Position numbers and translations under genes: made by a program. The notes under the pieces were generated by a model. It was not told the origin of the DNA, did not search any database, and worked only from the letters and a program-made list of their open reading frames with translations. From the NCBI GenBank assembly GCA_964247055.1, contig OZ176055.1:124001-188000 (forward strand): a stretch of 64,000 nucleotides of DNA, read 5' to 3'. The stretch comes from Paragordius varius (taxonomy: Eukaryota; Nematomorpha). Position 1 is the first letter of the stretch; each line of letters starts with the position of its first letter. Positions 49,134 through 64,000 of this stretch are shown piece after piece.

Positions 49134-50307
49134 AATATGGGTATTGATGAATATAAGATTACAAACAAAACAATGCTAGCACAATATAAACTTTTTTCTA
49201 ATTAGATCCCAATTTAGACTTAATTAATTTGTAAAAATCATTAATTTTACTAATTATTTGTGAGCATATTTTTGTTCCAATTTTTCGTCGGCCGTTCATA
49301 TTTGGGGGCCGAATGTGGCCCGCAGGCTGTGTGCTGAACACCAGTGTACTGGAGCCTAGAGTTTGTAACTCAATTACATAATTATCGAATCATAAAATAT
49401 AAAATAAATTAAGTATTTATATATGAGAAATATATATAATTTGTTTTTGAATCATAAATTTACAGTATGGATTTTTATGGTGGTTAATTGGTAAAGTAGA
49501 GTTAACACTTGGATGCAAGACATTCATTTCAGTCCTTTGATTCAAATTGGGGTAGTTGGATACATCAGGCCTGTTTAAAATTAAATAATCAAAAAACATA
49601 CAAGGAATCGAAACTATGGCAAAATTTTGAACCTTTGGTAAACCGAAATATATAAAATGTTTTATTTAAAAATACTTGATATTTCCTTTTTAATGTAAAA
49701 ACCAAAGGTAAAATGTAGTCAATGTAACATATGTGCATTGGCTTAATTGAATAATAATATAAAAATAAACCACTTTTTCTATTTCCATCAATGTTAAATG
49801 TAATGTAAATAGGAAATCAGCTTTGATTTTTACGTTAGAATCAAATAAACACGATATTTTGCAAATAAAATAAAAATGGCGTTTAAGTAATTTCACATGG
49901 AACATTTTTTTTCAAAAAATTTTTTTTTAGTATTTTGGCTTTTTTATATAATATTATAGGGAGAGAAGCATAAATTTAAATCTGGACTGTCTTCAGTAGT
50001 TTTTTAAATAATTAAAATTTAGTCTGGGGTATTTAGATTCCCCAATTTGAATCAAAGTGTTAATATATTTGTCCATTATTTTTTTTATTTTAACCATTTG
50101 ATGTTTATTACCCATACGCTACTGTATTACGAACTGCCCAAATAATATGAATTGGTTAACAAAAATGTGCATAAATATTTTACTTGTTTGTATATTTATA
50201 TCAGGATAGAAGCATATTAAAACGGTTTTTAGTAGTTTTTTGATAATATCATACTATACAGCCCCATATAGAGTCGACCTTTATTGTAAATTGATTAAGG
50301 AATGATA

Positions 50308-50588
50308 TACAATCGAAATTGAAATTATAAGGACAAAACGTAAAAATTTAAAAACAAATTTTATTAAATATAACAATAATTTTAATACCTTAGTTTTTCT
50401 CATATAAGCTATTTAGTTACAATTGTTAATTACAGAATTGATTGTGTAAGTAATATTCATTTTAGCCATTTAACACAATGAGTTATATTTAATAAATTTA
50501 GATTTAAAAATTATAGTTGCATTTTAGAAAAAAATATTTGTCTTTATATTTTTGCGTTTCGTTAATATAATTTTAGTTTTTATGAAAT
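50308..50588. mobile_element. Family A MITE, intergenic
   Basis: TCGAAATTGAAATTATAAGG with GACAAAACGTAAAAA at the left, ATATAATTTTAGTTTTTATG at the right; outermost bases eroded. Confidence 0.65.
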
Positions 50589-51194
50589 TAACTAATATTT
50601 TTTGGAATGATGCACTACAGGTGCGTGACTTTTAGAGGTTAAAATTGGAACAACTCAAAAACACGATTAAAACATACAGCTAATTAAACCAAATTATATC
50701 ATGTTGGTAATATGTGGCCTGAATTTAAGTTATAAACATTTTTAACCATAATATACATTTAATTGCCTGTTTCATTTGCAATTTAATTTTATAGAAAAAA
50801 ATGGAGGCAAAAATGGTAATGAAGCGTTACATAGTTATACTAAGGATATTTGTAAGATATTTTTTTACAGCGGTCAACTACTTCAATTTGTATCAAAAGA
50901 TTAAAGAAATGATTTGATTCTTGGTGTTTGTCACACATTTTTCTGGATACATAAATACTTGTTGTATCATGTTTCTTTAAAAAATTTTCTAAGTATAAAC
51001 TAGACGAAAATATATTTAAAAATTATATAGTAGCTAAGGGTTAAAAAATTATTTTACAAATATATTAAAATGCAAATCTCAAAATATTTATTTATTTTTA
51101 GAACATCCCAAACGATGCATGTGACACACATTCATAAATCTTTTTGATGCGCAAAATTTAAATTTAGAATTATTTCACTAAAGATTTTGATAAT

Positions 51195-56656
<5,462 letters not shown>

Positions 56657-56726
56657 TGAAATGGGCGAAATCTGTTACAATCAAAAAAAAATATTTCTAA
56701 CTAATTTAAAATTTTTATGCGCAAAG

Positions 56727-56972
56727 TCAATAAAACTTGAAATTATACGGATAAAACGTAAGAATATAAAGACAAATATTTTTTTCTAAAAGATAGCCAC
56801 GCTTTATATCTCGAATTTTTAAAAGCAAAATAATTGTTAAAATATATAATTCAATTACATATTTTATTTAGTAAAAATTTGGAGGATTCAAAAAAGTATG
56901 TTTGTCTTTTAGAAAAAAATATTTGTCTTTATATTTTAACGTTTTGTCCGTATATTTTCAGTTTTTACTGTA
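56727..56972. mobile_element. Family A MITE just downstream of the Aurora stop codon
   Basis: GTCAATAAAACTTGAAATTA left, GTATATTTTCAGTTTTTACT plus GTA right. It lies in the 565-bp gap between the stop codons of the Aurora and RecQ genes and may fall in one or both 3' UTRs. Confidence 0.75.
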
Positions 56973-57221
56973 ATTTTGCAAATGTAACGCATAAATCACA
57001 CCATAAAATGAACGCAACTATCCTTTGGTGCATGGGTCTTAAATTATACTTTTTGAAAATTATTTTAATTTAAAGGACAAGCTTTTCATAGAATATATTG
57101 CTTACTTGGAGGTAACACTCTGCAAAAACCATTTTATTTTTATTATATATTACGAGAATAAAAACCCACATAATTTATAATATTTTTTATTAAATGTATC
57201 ATTTATAATTTATTTCTGCAA

Positions 57222-60200
57222 TTATGAAATTGATTCAAAGTATTCCAACGCTTTGCGTGAAAATAAAAGCTTAGCTTCCTTTAAATTTCCGTCCGTATTT
57301 TCTTGAGGCGAGGTTTGAACGATTTGTTGAACAATTCCTTCAATATTATTTGGTCTAAAGCATAATTTTTTTTGGAAAAAAACCTTAAAATATTTTTTAC
57401 AAATACAGTAAAACTTGAAATTATACGGACGGACAAAACGTAAAAATATAAAGACAAATATTTTTTCAAAATACATAACACCATACTTTTAAAATCTTGA
57501 TTGTTTTCAATAATACTCATTGTTTTATACTCCAAAGTATTGTATAGAGATGTATATTGGTAATAAAATCAACAATTTTACCATTGTTAATAAATGATTT
57601 TAAAAGGATAATTCAAGGTTTAAAAATGTATGCTTTTCTTTTCGAAAATATTTTTAATCTTTTTTATATTCCTACGTTTTGTCCGTATAATTTCATTTTT
57701 TACTGTAATACTAATTTGAACAAACCGAATTTTTGTTAGGCTTAGCAATTCTGCATTAGAAGCAATCATAAAAGGACTAAAACCATCTGTTTGTCCAGCC
57801 ACCGAACTTCGTAACGCCAATAGTTTTTGATAAATTTTGACTTTATCCGTGTTGGTATGAGAAAAGACATTATTATCAGAATTGCTATTTGAATTATTAT
57901 TAATGTTTGTGCTTTCGTTATTAATGAAACTTTTTTCAGTGTTCAGATTTTCCTCTAAAAAATATATATATACCATTTACAGTTCAAATTCAGCCTTGAA
58001 CAATTCAAATTCACACTAGAACAATTCAAATTCACCCTTGAACAATTCAAATTCACCCTTGAACAATTCAAATTCACCCTTGAACAATTCAAATTCACCC
58101 TCGAACAATTCAAATTCACCCTAAAAATAAATTATGTGTTTTCGAACTAATATAAATCATTATTTATATAAAATATATTAAGGCATAATTCATTATTTTT
58201 CAGTATTATTTTAATTTAAAACAAAATTTTATATTTTAAAAATATATTAAAATATAAGTAATTTTTGATTTTAAAAAACATGTTATTTATTTGAGGGTGA
58301 ATTTGAATTGTTCGAGGGTGAATTTGAATTGTTCAAGGGTGAATTCGAATCGTAGGGTGAATTTGAATTGTTTAAGGGTGAATTTGAACTCTAAATGGTA
58401 TATTTATAGTATAGATAAATATTTTAAGGACAAAATGTGAAAATTAAAGACAAATATCATGTTAAAAAGACACCACCATATTATTAATTAAAAATTCATT
58501 TTTTAAAAATAACTCTCGTTGTTTTAAACTGCAAAGTATCAAATAGAAATTGGTAACAAAATTAATGATATATTTTACAATTATAAATAGCTCAAATAGG
58601 GAAAATCAAGATTTTAAAAAAGTATATAAGTCTCTTTTGAGATAAAATTTTTATCTTTATATTTTTACGTTTTGCCCCGTACAATTTCAATGTTTACTTA
58701 TTTATCAAGAAACCTTACTACAATATCATCTATGGTAAAACTATATAAATTTACTCATATTTTTTTCCGTTTGTACATTAACAGCTGTTGATATGGTTTT
58801 AGATGCGGTAGACAACTCTTTCAAACAGGCCTGGGTAAAGAATGATCGTTTAATAAACAGTGTAGGGGTTGAATTTTCAGCATTATGATTTGTTACTGAT
58901 GATAACCAATTTACACCCTTTGGACTAATTTGAAGCGTGGATCCATAATATTTGGGAATTTTGGCGTTCTTTACATACTTTTCCACAATATATTCCTCCT
59001 CGATTAATGCTTTAGCTAAGTAAGATACAGTAAAAATTGAAATTATAAGGACAAAACGCATTATTATATAAAGACATTTTTTTTTTCAGAAAATCGCTGA
59101 ATATTTTATAAATTTATTTTTTTTGAATAAAACTCATTTTTGCAAATTGTAAAGTATAAAATAGAGATATACATTGGTAAAACAATCAATTATGTATTTA
59201 ATTGTATTATATACTTTATCTAAGAAACATCAAGTTTCAACGAACTATGGTCACCTTTCGACAAAAAAATTGTGTTTGATTTTTGCGTTTTGTCCGTATA
59301 ATTTCAATTATTGCTTTAAAAATAAAGATGCTAAAATTCGCACAACTACCTTAGATATATAAGTGCTAAAAACATTGCTGTATAAAAATTTTTACCTGGT
59401 GATTAATCAAAATCGGTATTAGTAAAATAAATTTTATTTTAATAAAAAAACCTAATTCTTTCCACCAGTGCTCTGTATAGGATTGACCTTTGCCAAAATA
59501 AACGCTTTTTTTATGCCACGGACGTAATCTTTTGTTTTGAGAACCCCTGAGAATCAGAATTATACTTGAAAGTCCATATAAACCGCGTAATTCCCTCACG
59601 GTAGAAAGAAAAACATGAGTTTGTGGACCCACATTCAATTCATTAGAATTAAAAGCTTCCCCATTTTTTTCTAAAAACAACAACAGTGAATTGAAAATAT
59701 AATGACAAAACATAAATATATAAGGACAAATATTTTTTCTAAAAGACAATCCCAGACTTTTTAAATCAGGTTTGGTTAAAAATTTAAGACATTGTTTTCT
59801 GCAAAGTATAAAATAGCAATGTAAATTCGTAATACTAAATTATCGATTTTACCAATTTTAACGATTTAGATCATTACATAAAAATAAGATTACCAAAGTA
59901 TAGATGGTGACTTTATAAAATAAAATTTTTTGTCATTTTATCAAATTTAAATCCTTACTGTAATCCTTTGCTGGTATTAAAGTTTGACTGCTGGAATCAA
60001 ACATTAGTTTTGAGGGTATATTCAAACTCTTCTGTATTTTACTTTGCCATTCACCATCATTTATATGTTGAGTTTGATTTTGGGAATTGGTATTTAAAGG
60101 GTCATTTTCGTTTTTTTCATGTGGAATATTTTGTGTGACAGTCGTCGCCATACTTTTTAACCGTTTTTCCATACGTCTACCATCATAAATATGATTTAAT

Positions 60201-60801
60201 TTTTTTGACATAAGAATCAGTAAAACAAAAAATAGAGTTTAAAAACGTAAAAATTCATTGATTTGTTTAAAAAAGTGATTAAAATTAAAAGGTAATGAAA
60301 ATTGGATAACTTGATATTTTAAGCCAAATTTATCTTAAACAACTAAATAATTTAATATACCTAATAGAATTACCAATCAAAAAAAATAATTTCTTTCTTG
60401 AACAAGCAAAACCTAATATTACCAATTTGATTAAATAAATTTGATATACCCAAAAGAATTACCAATTCAAAAAATTTTCTTTCATAAATTACAAATAAAA
60501 CCTAATTTTACCAATTTTTTAAAATAATTGAAAAATGATTTTTTAATCAAAATTGTTAATCAATCTTAACTTAATTTTCGAGCAATTATCACAACAGCTA
60601 TATAACATTGGTTGAAACGTATCAGAGTTAGTAGTTTGTTGCTCTTCAGAATTAACATTAGGCGCCATAAAATAGGATAATAAAAACTGCCTTCGACATT
60701 CCACCTCTAAATTACAATAAGCTTCTATGGCTTTCACCATTTTGATTTGTTGATTAATGACTGCTTGTCGCGATTTTAATTGACCATTTGCTGCAAAATT
60801 T
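57222..60801 (-). CDS. WRN-like RecQ helicase, RQC and HRDC region (6 exons, 5' part not in window)
   Basis: Exons 60571-60801, 59959-60176, 59452-59670, 58755-59015, 57726-57954 and 57222-57354 keep phase and end at TAA 57222-57224. The first encodes the zinc-binding part (AYCNLEVECRRQFLLSYF and CCDNCSK). The third encodes the RQC winged helix (LRGSQNKRLRPWHKKSVYFG, then TEHWWKEL), where LRGS and the WW pair resemble human WRN rather than BLM. The fourth holds LQISPKGVNWL. The fifth and sixth encode an HRDC domain (KIYQKLLALRSSVAGQTDGF, ASNAELLSLTKIRPNNIEGI). Such enzymes unwind repair and replication intermediates. No helicase motifs lie between 60,802 and the right edge on this strand, so the motor domain is off-window or lost. 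Low-complexity Asn/Ser linkers are present. Confidence 0.82.
57404..57706. mobile_element. Family A MITE filling a RecQ intron
   Basis: TACAGTAAAACTTGAAATTA left, CCGTATAATTTCATTTTTTA plus CTGTA right. It makes up 303 of the 371 bp of intron 57355-57725. Confidence 0.82.
57969..58402. mobile_element. Family B fold-back element, long arms, RecQ intron
   Basis: TATACCATTTACAGTTCAAA, then about seven CACCCTTGAACAATTCAAATT units; centre with ATGTGTTTTCGAACTAATAT; right arm of about five GGGTGAATTTGAATTGTTC units ending TCTAAATGGTATA. The best preserved copy. Confidence 0.88.
58425..58698. mobile_element. Family A MITE (ends eroded), RecQ intron
   Basis: AAGGACAAAATGTGAAAATT left, TTTACGTTTTGCCCCGTACA then ATTTCAATGTTTACT right. 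It follows directly after the family B element in intron 57955-58754. Confidence 0.65.
59026..59316. mobile_element. Family A MITE, RecQ intron, 10 bp from the acceptor
   Basis: TACAGTAAAAATTGAAATTA left, CGTATAATTTCAATTATTGC right. On the minus strand the terminus is followed within about 10 bp by the acceptor TTAG of exon 58755-59015. Confidence 0.8.
59682..59965. mobile_element. Family A MITE coinciding with a RecQ intron and supplying its splice donor
   Basis: ACAGTGAATTGAAAATATAA left; the right end, read on the minus strand, is TTACAGTAAGGATTTAAATT, matching the family terminus TACAGTAAAAATTGAAATTA. The exon 59959-60176 ends within that terminus (TTACA) and the donor GTAAGG is the next six bases of it. 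The other terminus lies about 11 bp from the acceptor of exon 59452-59670. Confidence 0.75.
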
Positions 60802-60854
60802 CTAATGCATAAAGAAAATAAAAATTTTCCATCAATTAATTTCAATTCCAAGTA

Positions 60855-61158
60855 TACAGTAAAAATTGAAATTATACGAAAGGACAAAAGGAAAAAATAT
60901 AAAGAATTATTAGTCTAAAAGACAACCCCATACTTTTTATGTCTTGATTTTTTATTACATAAGCTACTTGATTACATTTTTTAATGATATAATTGAATGC
61001 ATTAACAATTTACATATATAATCACTATTTCGCAACCCAAAATAATGAGTAAATTATGAATAAATTGAATATAAAAAATATAGGGTTGTGTTTTAGAAAA
61101 ATATTTGTCTTTATATTTTTACGTTTTAACCTAATGTAAAATTTCAATTTTTACTGTA
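60855..61158. mobile_element. Family A MITE upstream of the first RecQ exon in the window
   Basis: TACAGTAAAAATTGAAATTA left, GTAAAATTTCAATTTTTACT plus GTA right; a complete copy. Confidence 0.82.
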
Positions 61159-61197
61159 TTTATACTTTCAAATAACCTAAATTAATATTATTATAAA

Positions 61198-61345
61198 TAC
61201 AGTAGTTATTGATATTAAACAGACAAAATGTAATAATATATGGACAATTATTTATTTATAAAAGATCGCTATACTTTTTACTAAATTTCCTCAAATTTGT
61301 CCTTATATTTTTACATTTTGTCCATATAATTTCAATTTTTACAGT
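61198..61345. mobile_element. Internally shortened family A MITE
   Basis: TACAGTAGTTATTGATATTA left, TCCATATAATTTCAATTTTT right; about 148 bp, with the centre deleted. Confidence 0.65.
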
Positions 61346-62121
61346 ATATTCCTTAAAGAAGTACAAACTAAATCAATATCATAATACTACGGTTATCCTG
61401 TTTTTTTATATTAACAAACACTAACCGTGTCACTTATATATATATATATATACGTAACCTTGTACCATTTTTTTGCGACAATGACATTATTTATACCATT
61501 TATATACAATCTTAAAAACAACATTTTTGCGTCTTAGTTATATAAAGTACATATTACCTACAGGTAAGTACCAAGGAAATGAAAAAAAATCAATAAAATA
61601 GTATATAGTTTTAGATATTGGGAATAATAGGAATCTACACTATGAACACAAAAATTAATTAATTAGTAAATAGGAGACCATTTTTTTGTATGGAAAAAAA
61701 CGAATTCTTATGTGGTAAATCCCCCTTTTTCCATATAATTAAAATCTAATATTTTTTTTCATTGCTCGCTGGTATATAAGGACAACATTGTACAATCCTA
61801 AAGATTTCTACAGCCAATTATTCAAAATTAATTGAATATTAATAATAATGGAATTGAAAAGTTAATTAATTAAACGGAAATGTTATACTACTATTTACGC
61901 AATTTAATTTATATTATTAACACACCTTTCCAATGTAGAAAAAAAATCCACAGATCTATCTCTACTGTCTATATAACTCCCACACAACATATACTAACTA
62001 TATACTAACTATTTTAATTAATTATTTATGAGAATTTTATACACATCAAACAAACCATTGCATAGAGAAGTGCCTACATAGTAATAAATTGGATCACATC
62101 AATTTTTATGCGTTATTTATG

Positions 62122-62131
62122 TATATAAATA
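62122..62131 (+). promoter_or_regulatory. Candidate TATA box of the EF-hand gene
   Basis: TATATAAATA about 30 bp upstream of the ATG at 62157. In such AT-rich DNA the motif alone is weak, and the 5' UTR would be only a few bases. Confidence 0.35.
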
Positions 62132-62156
62132 CGGCAAATAAAACCCTTGAATAATA

Positions 62157-63417
62157 ATGGAAGAAATATTTCCCAGTTATAAAAAGTTGTCCAATATCCC
62201 AAAGCAACGCCTAAAAGATATTTATGAAATATTCTCTGTCCTTGATAAGGATAAAGACGGTTCTATATCTGCCAAAGAAATTCATGATTTCCTAGTAACC
62301 TTAAAACTTGACCCTAGCGCCACAAAGTCAAAACCAAAATCAGCTGATACGGAAATTTCACCCCAAAATAATGAACAAGAACCCAAAATAAATCCAAATC
62401 TTGAATACGTTGTGGCGAATGAAGAATCGTCACGTGATAGTCACGATGCTGTCCCACGTGATATGGTTAGGGCTCTTTCGATTAGTTCTTCGACCGAGGA
62501 AACAAGATTGGCCAATGAAGGTGCAATAATTGGTTCATCGTCGCCGACTACACGTGATGCCAGAGCACGTGATGAAGGACCGCGGATAGAGGATAGGATT
62601 ATGCAACTTATTGATGTGGATAAGAGTGGTTCCATCGATTTCGAAGAATTTGCACGGATAGCGGATAAAGAATTACCGCTTAACCATAACATACGGCAAT
62701 CATTTAAAAAGCATAATAAGAATAAAAAACGGGCAAGTCCAACGTTGACACAAAAACAACAGCTCAGAAAACAATCCTCGACAACTGTGCGGACGACAGC
62801 ACAAAACGGTGATAATAAAAATCACAGAAGACTTACACATGGAAGCCAATCCCTTAGTTTTGCTAATGATGGCGCATATAATGATACCACCTCTAACTTT
62901 GCGGAAAAGAAAGAAGATAAAAAAGTAACCTTTAGATTACTTAAAAGAGCTTCAACCACCAATGAAGACATGTTGTTTGGACAAAAAAGAGGAGAAACCC
63001 CACAAAACCGTTATAATAAGCAGGCAGGTCAGCAAGAACGCCAAAACAATCAAGATACGTTATTGACTACACCACTCTTGTCGTCGAAGGAGGGTGGGAC
63101 TGTAAGCGGTGGCGATGAACAATCTATGCCTACAAAAGAAATGCAACCAATCCTCAAAACTAACATTAGTAATTTAGAATCACAACCAGAAGAATCAAAT
63201 GCTGGAAAAGAAAATTATAAGGCTCCTGAAACTGAAGGAGAGGGCGAGGAACAAGACGAAGACGTTGAAACTGACGATGAAGGCGAAAGGGAATATTTGG
63301 ATTTATTGCGTCACGTGTTCTCGGCCTTCGATGCGGATGGCGACGGATTCATCGATAGGGATGAAATCAAACGGGTGCTTCACGCCCTTGGACTTGACAT
63401 TACGGAAAAGGGATTAG
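62157..63417 (+). CDS. EF-hand (calmodulin-like) protein with long disordered inserts, first exon
   Basis: Frame opens at ATG 62157 and reaches a donor (GGATTAG then GTATAT) at 63418; the gene continues beyond the window. Three canonical 12-residue calcium loops: DKDKDGSISAKE (residues 30-41), DVDKSGSIDFEE (153-164) and DADGDGFIDRDE (392-403). All have D/N at positions 1, 3 and 5, Gly at 6 and Glu at 12, so all should bind calcium. In calmodulin neighbouring loops are about 36 residues apart. Here the gaps are about 120 and 240 residues and consist of Ser/Asp/Arg-rich and then Lys/Gln/Asn-rich sequence ending in an acidic stretch (GEGEEQDEDVETDDEGER). A fourth EF-hand would be expected in the next exon. 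Target unknown. Confidence 0.85.
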
Positions 63418-63944
63418 GTATATATTATGGTTTTTGTTTTTAAATTGCATTGTCTCGTATTAATGAATGATAGATACTATATACTCGGCGAAAGATGAAA
63501 AAAAGAGTTTTTTCATATTGGTTTATACCTTAGTTGTTCACGATATTTTCGATGATGTATAAATTAGAGGCCGTTCCCCTTTTCTCATATTGGAAGAAAA
63601 TTGACAATAATAATGGTTTATTGATAGAATGTAATGTTGATATTGTAGTTGTTTTAAAAAGATTAAATAATTTCTTTAAGTGGTAGAATGATATGTAAAT
63701 AAAATTTTTACGAGATATAGTTAGGAATCGTCTGCTAATAGTACATAATGACATTATTATAAAGAAAACTTTCAATATTTTTTTAGTTTCATATCTCATT
63801 AAATATTTTTACTTGTTACTTTAATTTTTGGTTTATATTTTAATTTTATTTTTTACGTTTGAAAAAGATTCCTAGTAGTAATCGAAAATTCACCCCAATA
63901 AATTTATATATTAGCTGAATTATAATTGCAATAATAATATAAGT
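63418..63944 (+). other. Intron of the EF-hand gene, start
   Basis: AT-rich with no second exon recognised. A frame on the minus strand at 63530-63799 has no exon-like features. Confidence 0.55.
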
Positions 63945-64000
63945 ATACCATTTACAGTTCAAATTCACCCTTAAACAATTCAAATTCACCTTCGAACAAT
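63945..64000. mobile_element. Family B fold-back element, cut by the window edge
   Basis: TATACCATTTACAGTTCAAA followed by CACCCTTAAACAATTCAAATT units; the second arm is beyond 64,000. Confidence 0.8.

Larger units (their letters stand above)
47666..51194. other. Intergenic region before the Aurora kinase gene
   Basis: No exon seen. Contains a divergent family B element (48648-49133), a family C right end (50101-50126) and a family A MITE (50308-50588). GCGACCCATAGGCTGCGG (about 48287) and GTGGCCCGCAGGCTGTG (about 49315) look like repeated hAT-type terminal debris. Confidence 0.5.
60802..62156. other. Region between RecQ exon and EF-hand gene
   Basis: Two family A MITEs (60855-61158, 61198-61345), a short (TA)n run at 61437-61452, then AT-rich sequence with no helicase-like frame on the minus strand. 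It is either the 5' flank or an intron of the RecQ gene, and includes the EF-hand promoter. Confidence 0.55.

Noticed and set aside
57281-57739. Hydrophobic frames on both strands containing VRIISSF or CPYNFIFYC
   Set aside because: They run through the inverted arms of a family A MITE; the same strings recur at every copy.

Overview
The window is very AT-rich DNA from an animal nuclear genome, most likely an invertebrate. The gene content points to a metazoan: a neurexin-superfamily LamG/EGF receptor, a secreted chymotrypsin-fold protease, exocyst Sec6/EXOC3, an Aurora kinase, a WRN-like RecQ helicase and an EF-hand protein. All genes are split by GT-AG introns. Exons stand out by higher GC, intact frames and phase-compatible splice sites. 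I cannot name the species. There are no bacterial operons, rRNAs, CRISPR arrays or recognisable tRNAs.

Layout: (1) 854-6619 (+), the last 13 exons of the exocyst subunit Sec6/EXOC3; its 5' end lies outside the window. (2) 9144-35864 (-), a 32-exon gene whose exons join in phase into a 2,520-residue protein: signal peptide, about seven laminin-G domains, one EGF, polyproline linkers, one transmembrane helix and a cytoplasmic WD40-like module. Its first intron is 10.8 kb. (3) 35865-41521, intergenic DNA with decayed repeats, a LINE fragment and small DNA-transposon relics. (4) 41522-43328 (-), a six-exon secreted serine protease. (5) 44411-47657, a decayed hAT transposon with an exact 8-bp target duplication and an internally inverted structure. 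(6) 51195-56656 (+), an Aurora-type kinase with an unusual Asn-rich C-terminal extension. (7) 57222-60801 (-), the RQC and HRDC part of a WRN-like RecQ helicase, without its helicase core in the window. (8) 62157-63417 (+), the first exon of an EF-hand protein that continues past the right edge.

The strongest non-genic signal is mobile DNA inside introns. Family A is a TA-flanked palindromic MITE of about 250-310 bp whose ends read CAGTAAAAATTG. It recurs roughly twenty times, mostly inside introns of four of the genes, and in one RecQ intron its terminus supplies the 5' splice site. Family B is a fold-back element whose arms are arrays of a 21-bp unit, GGGTGAATTTGAATTGTTC plus two variable bases, in eight copies. 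Two further short TA-type palindromes (families C and E) are also present. Several introns are little more than one MITE plus a few tens of bases, which suggests that these elements have enlarged or even created introns.

The genes do not form an operon or pathway. EXOC3 (exocytosis) and the LamG receptor converge tail to tail, the kinase and RecQ genes converge with 565 bp between stop codons, and the EF-hand gene is either divergent from RecQ or nested in one of its introns.
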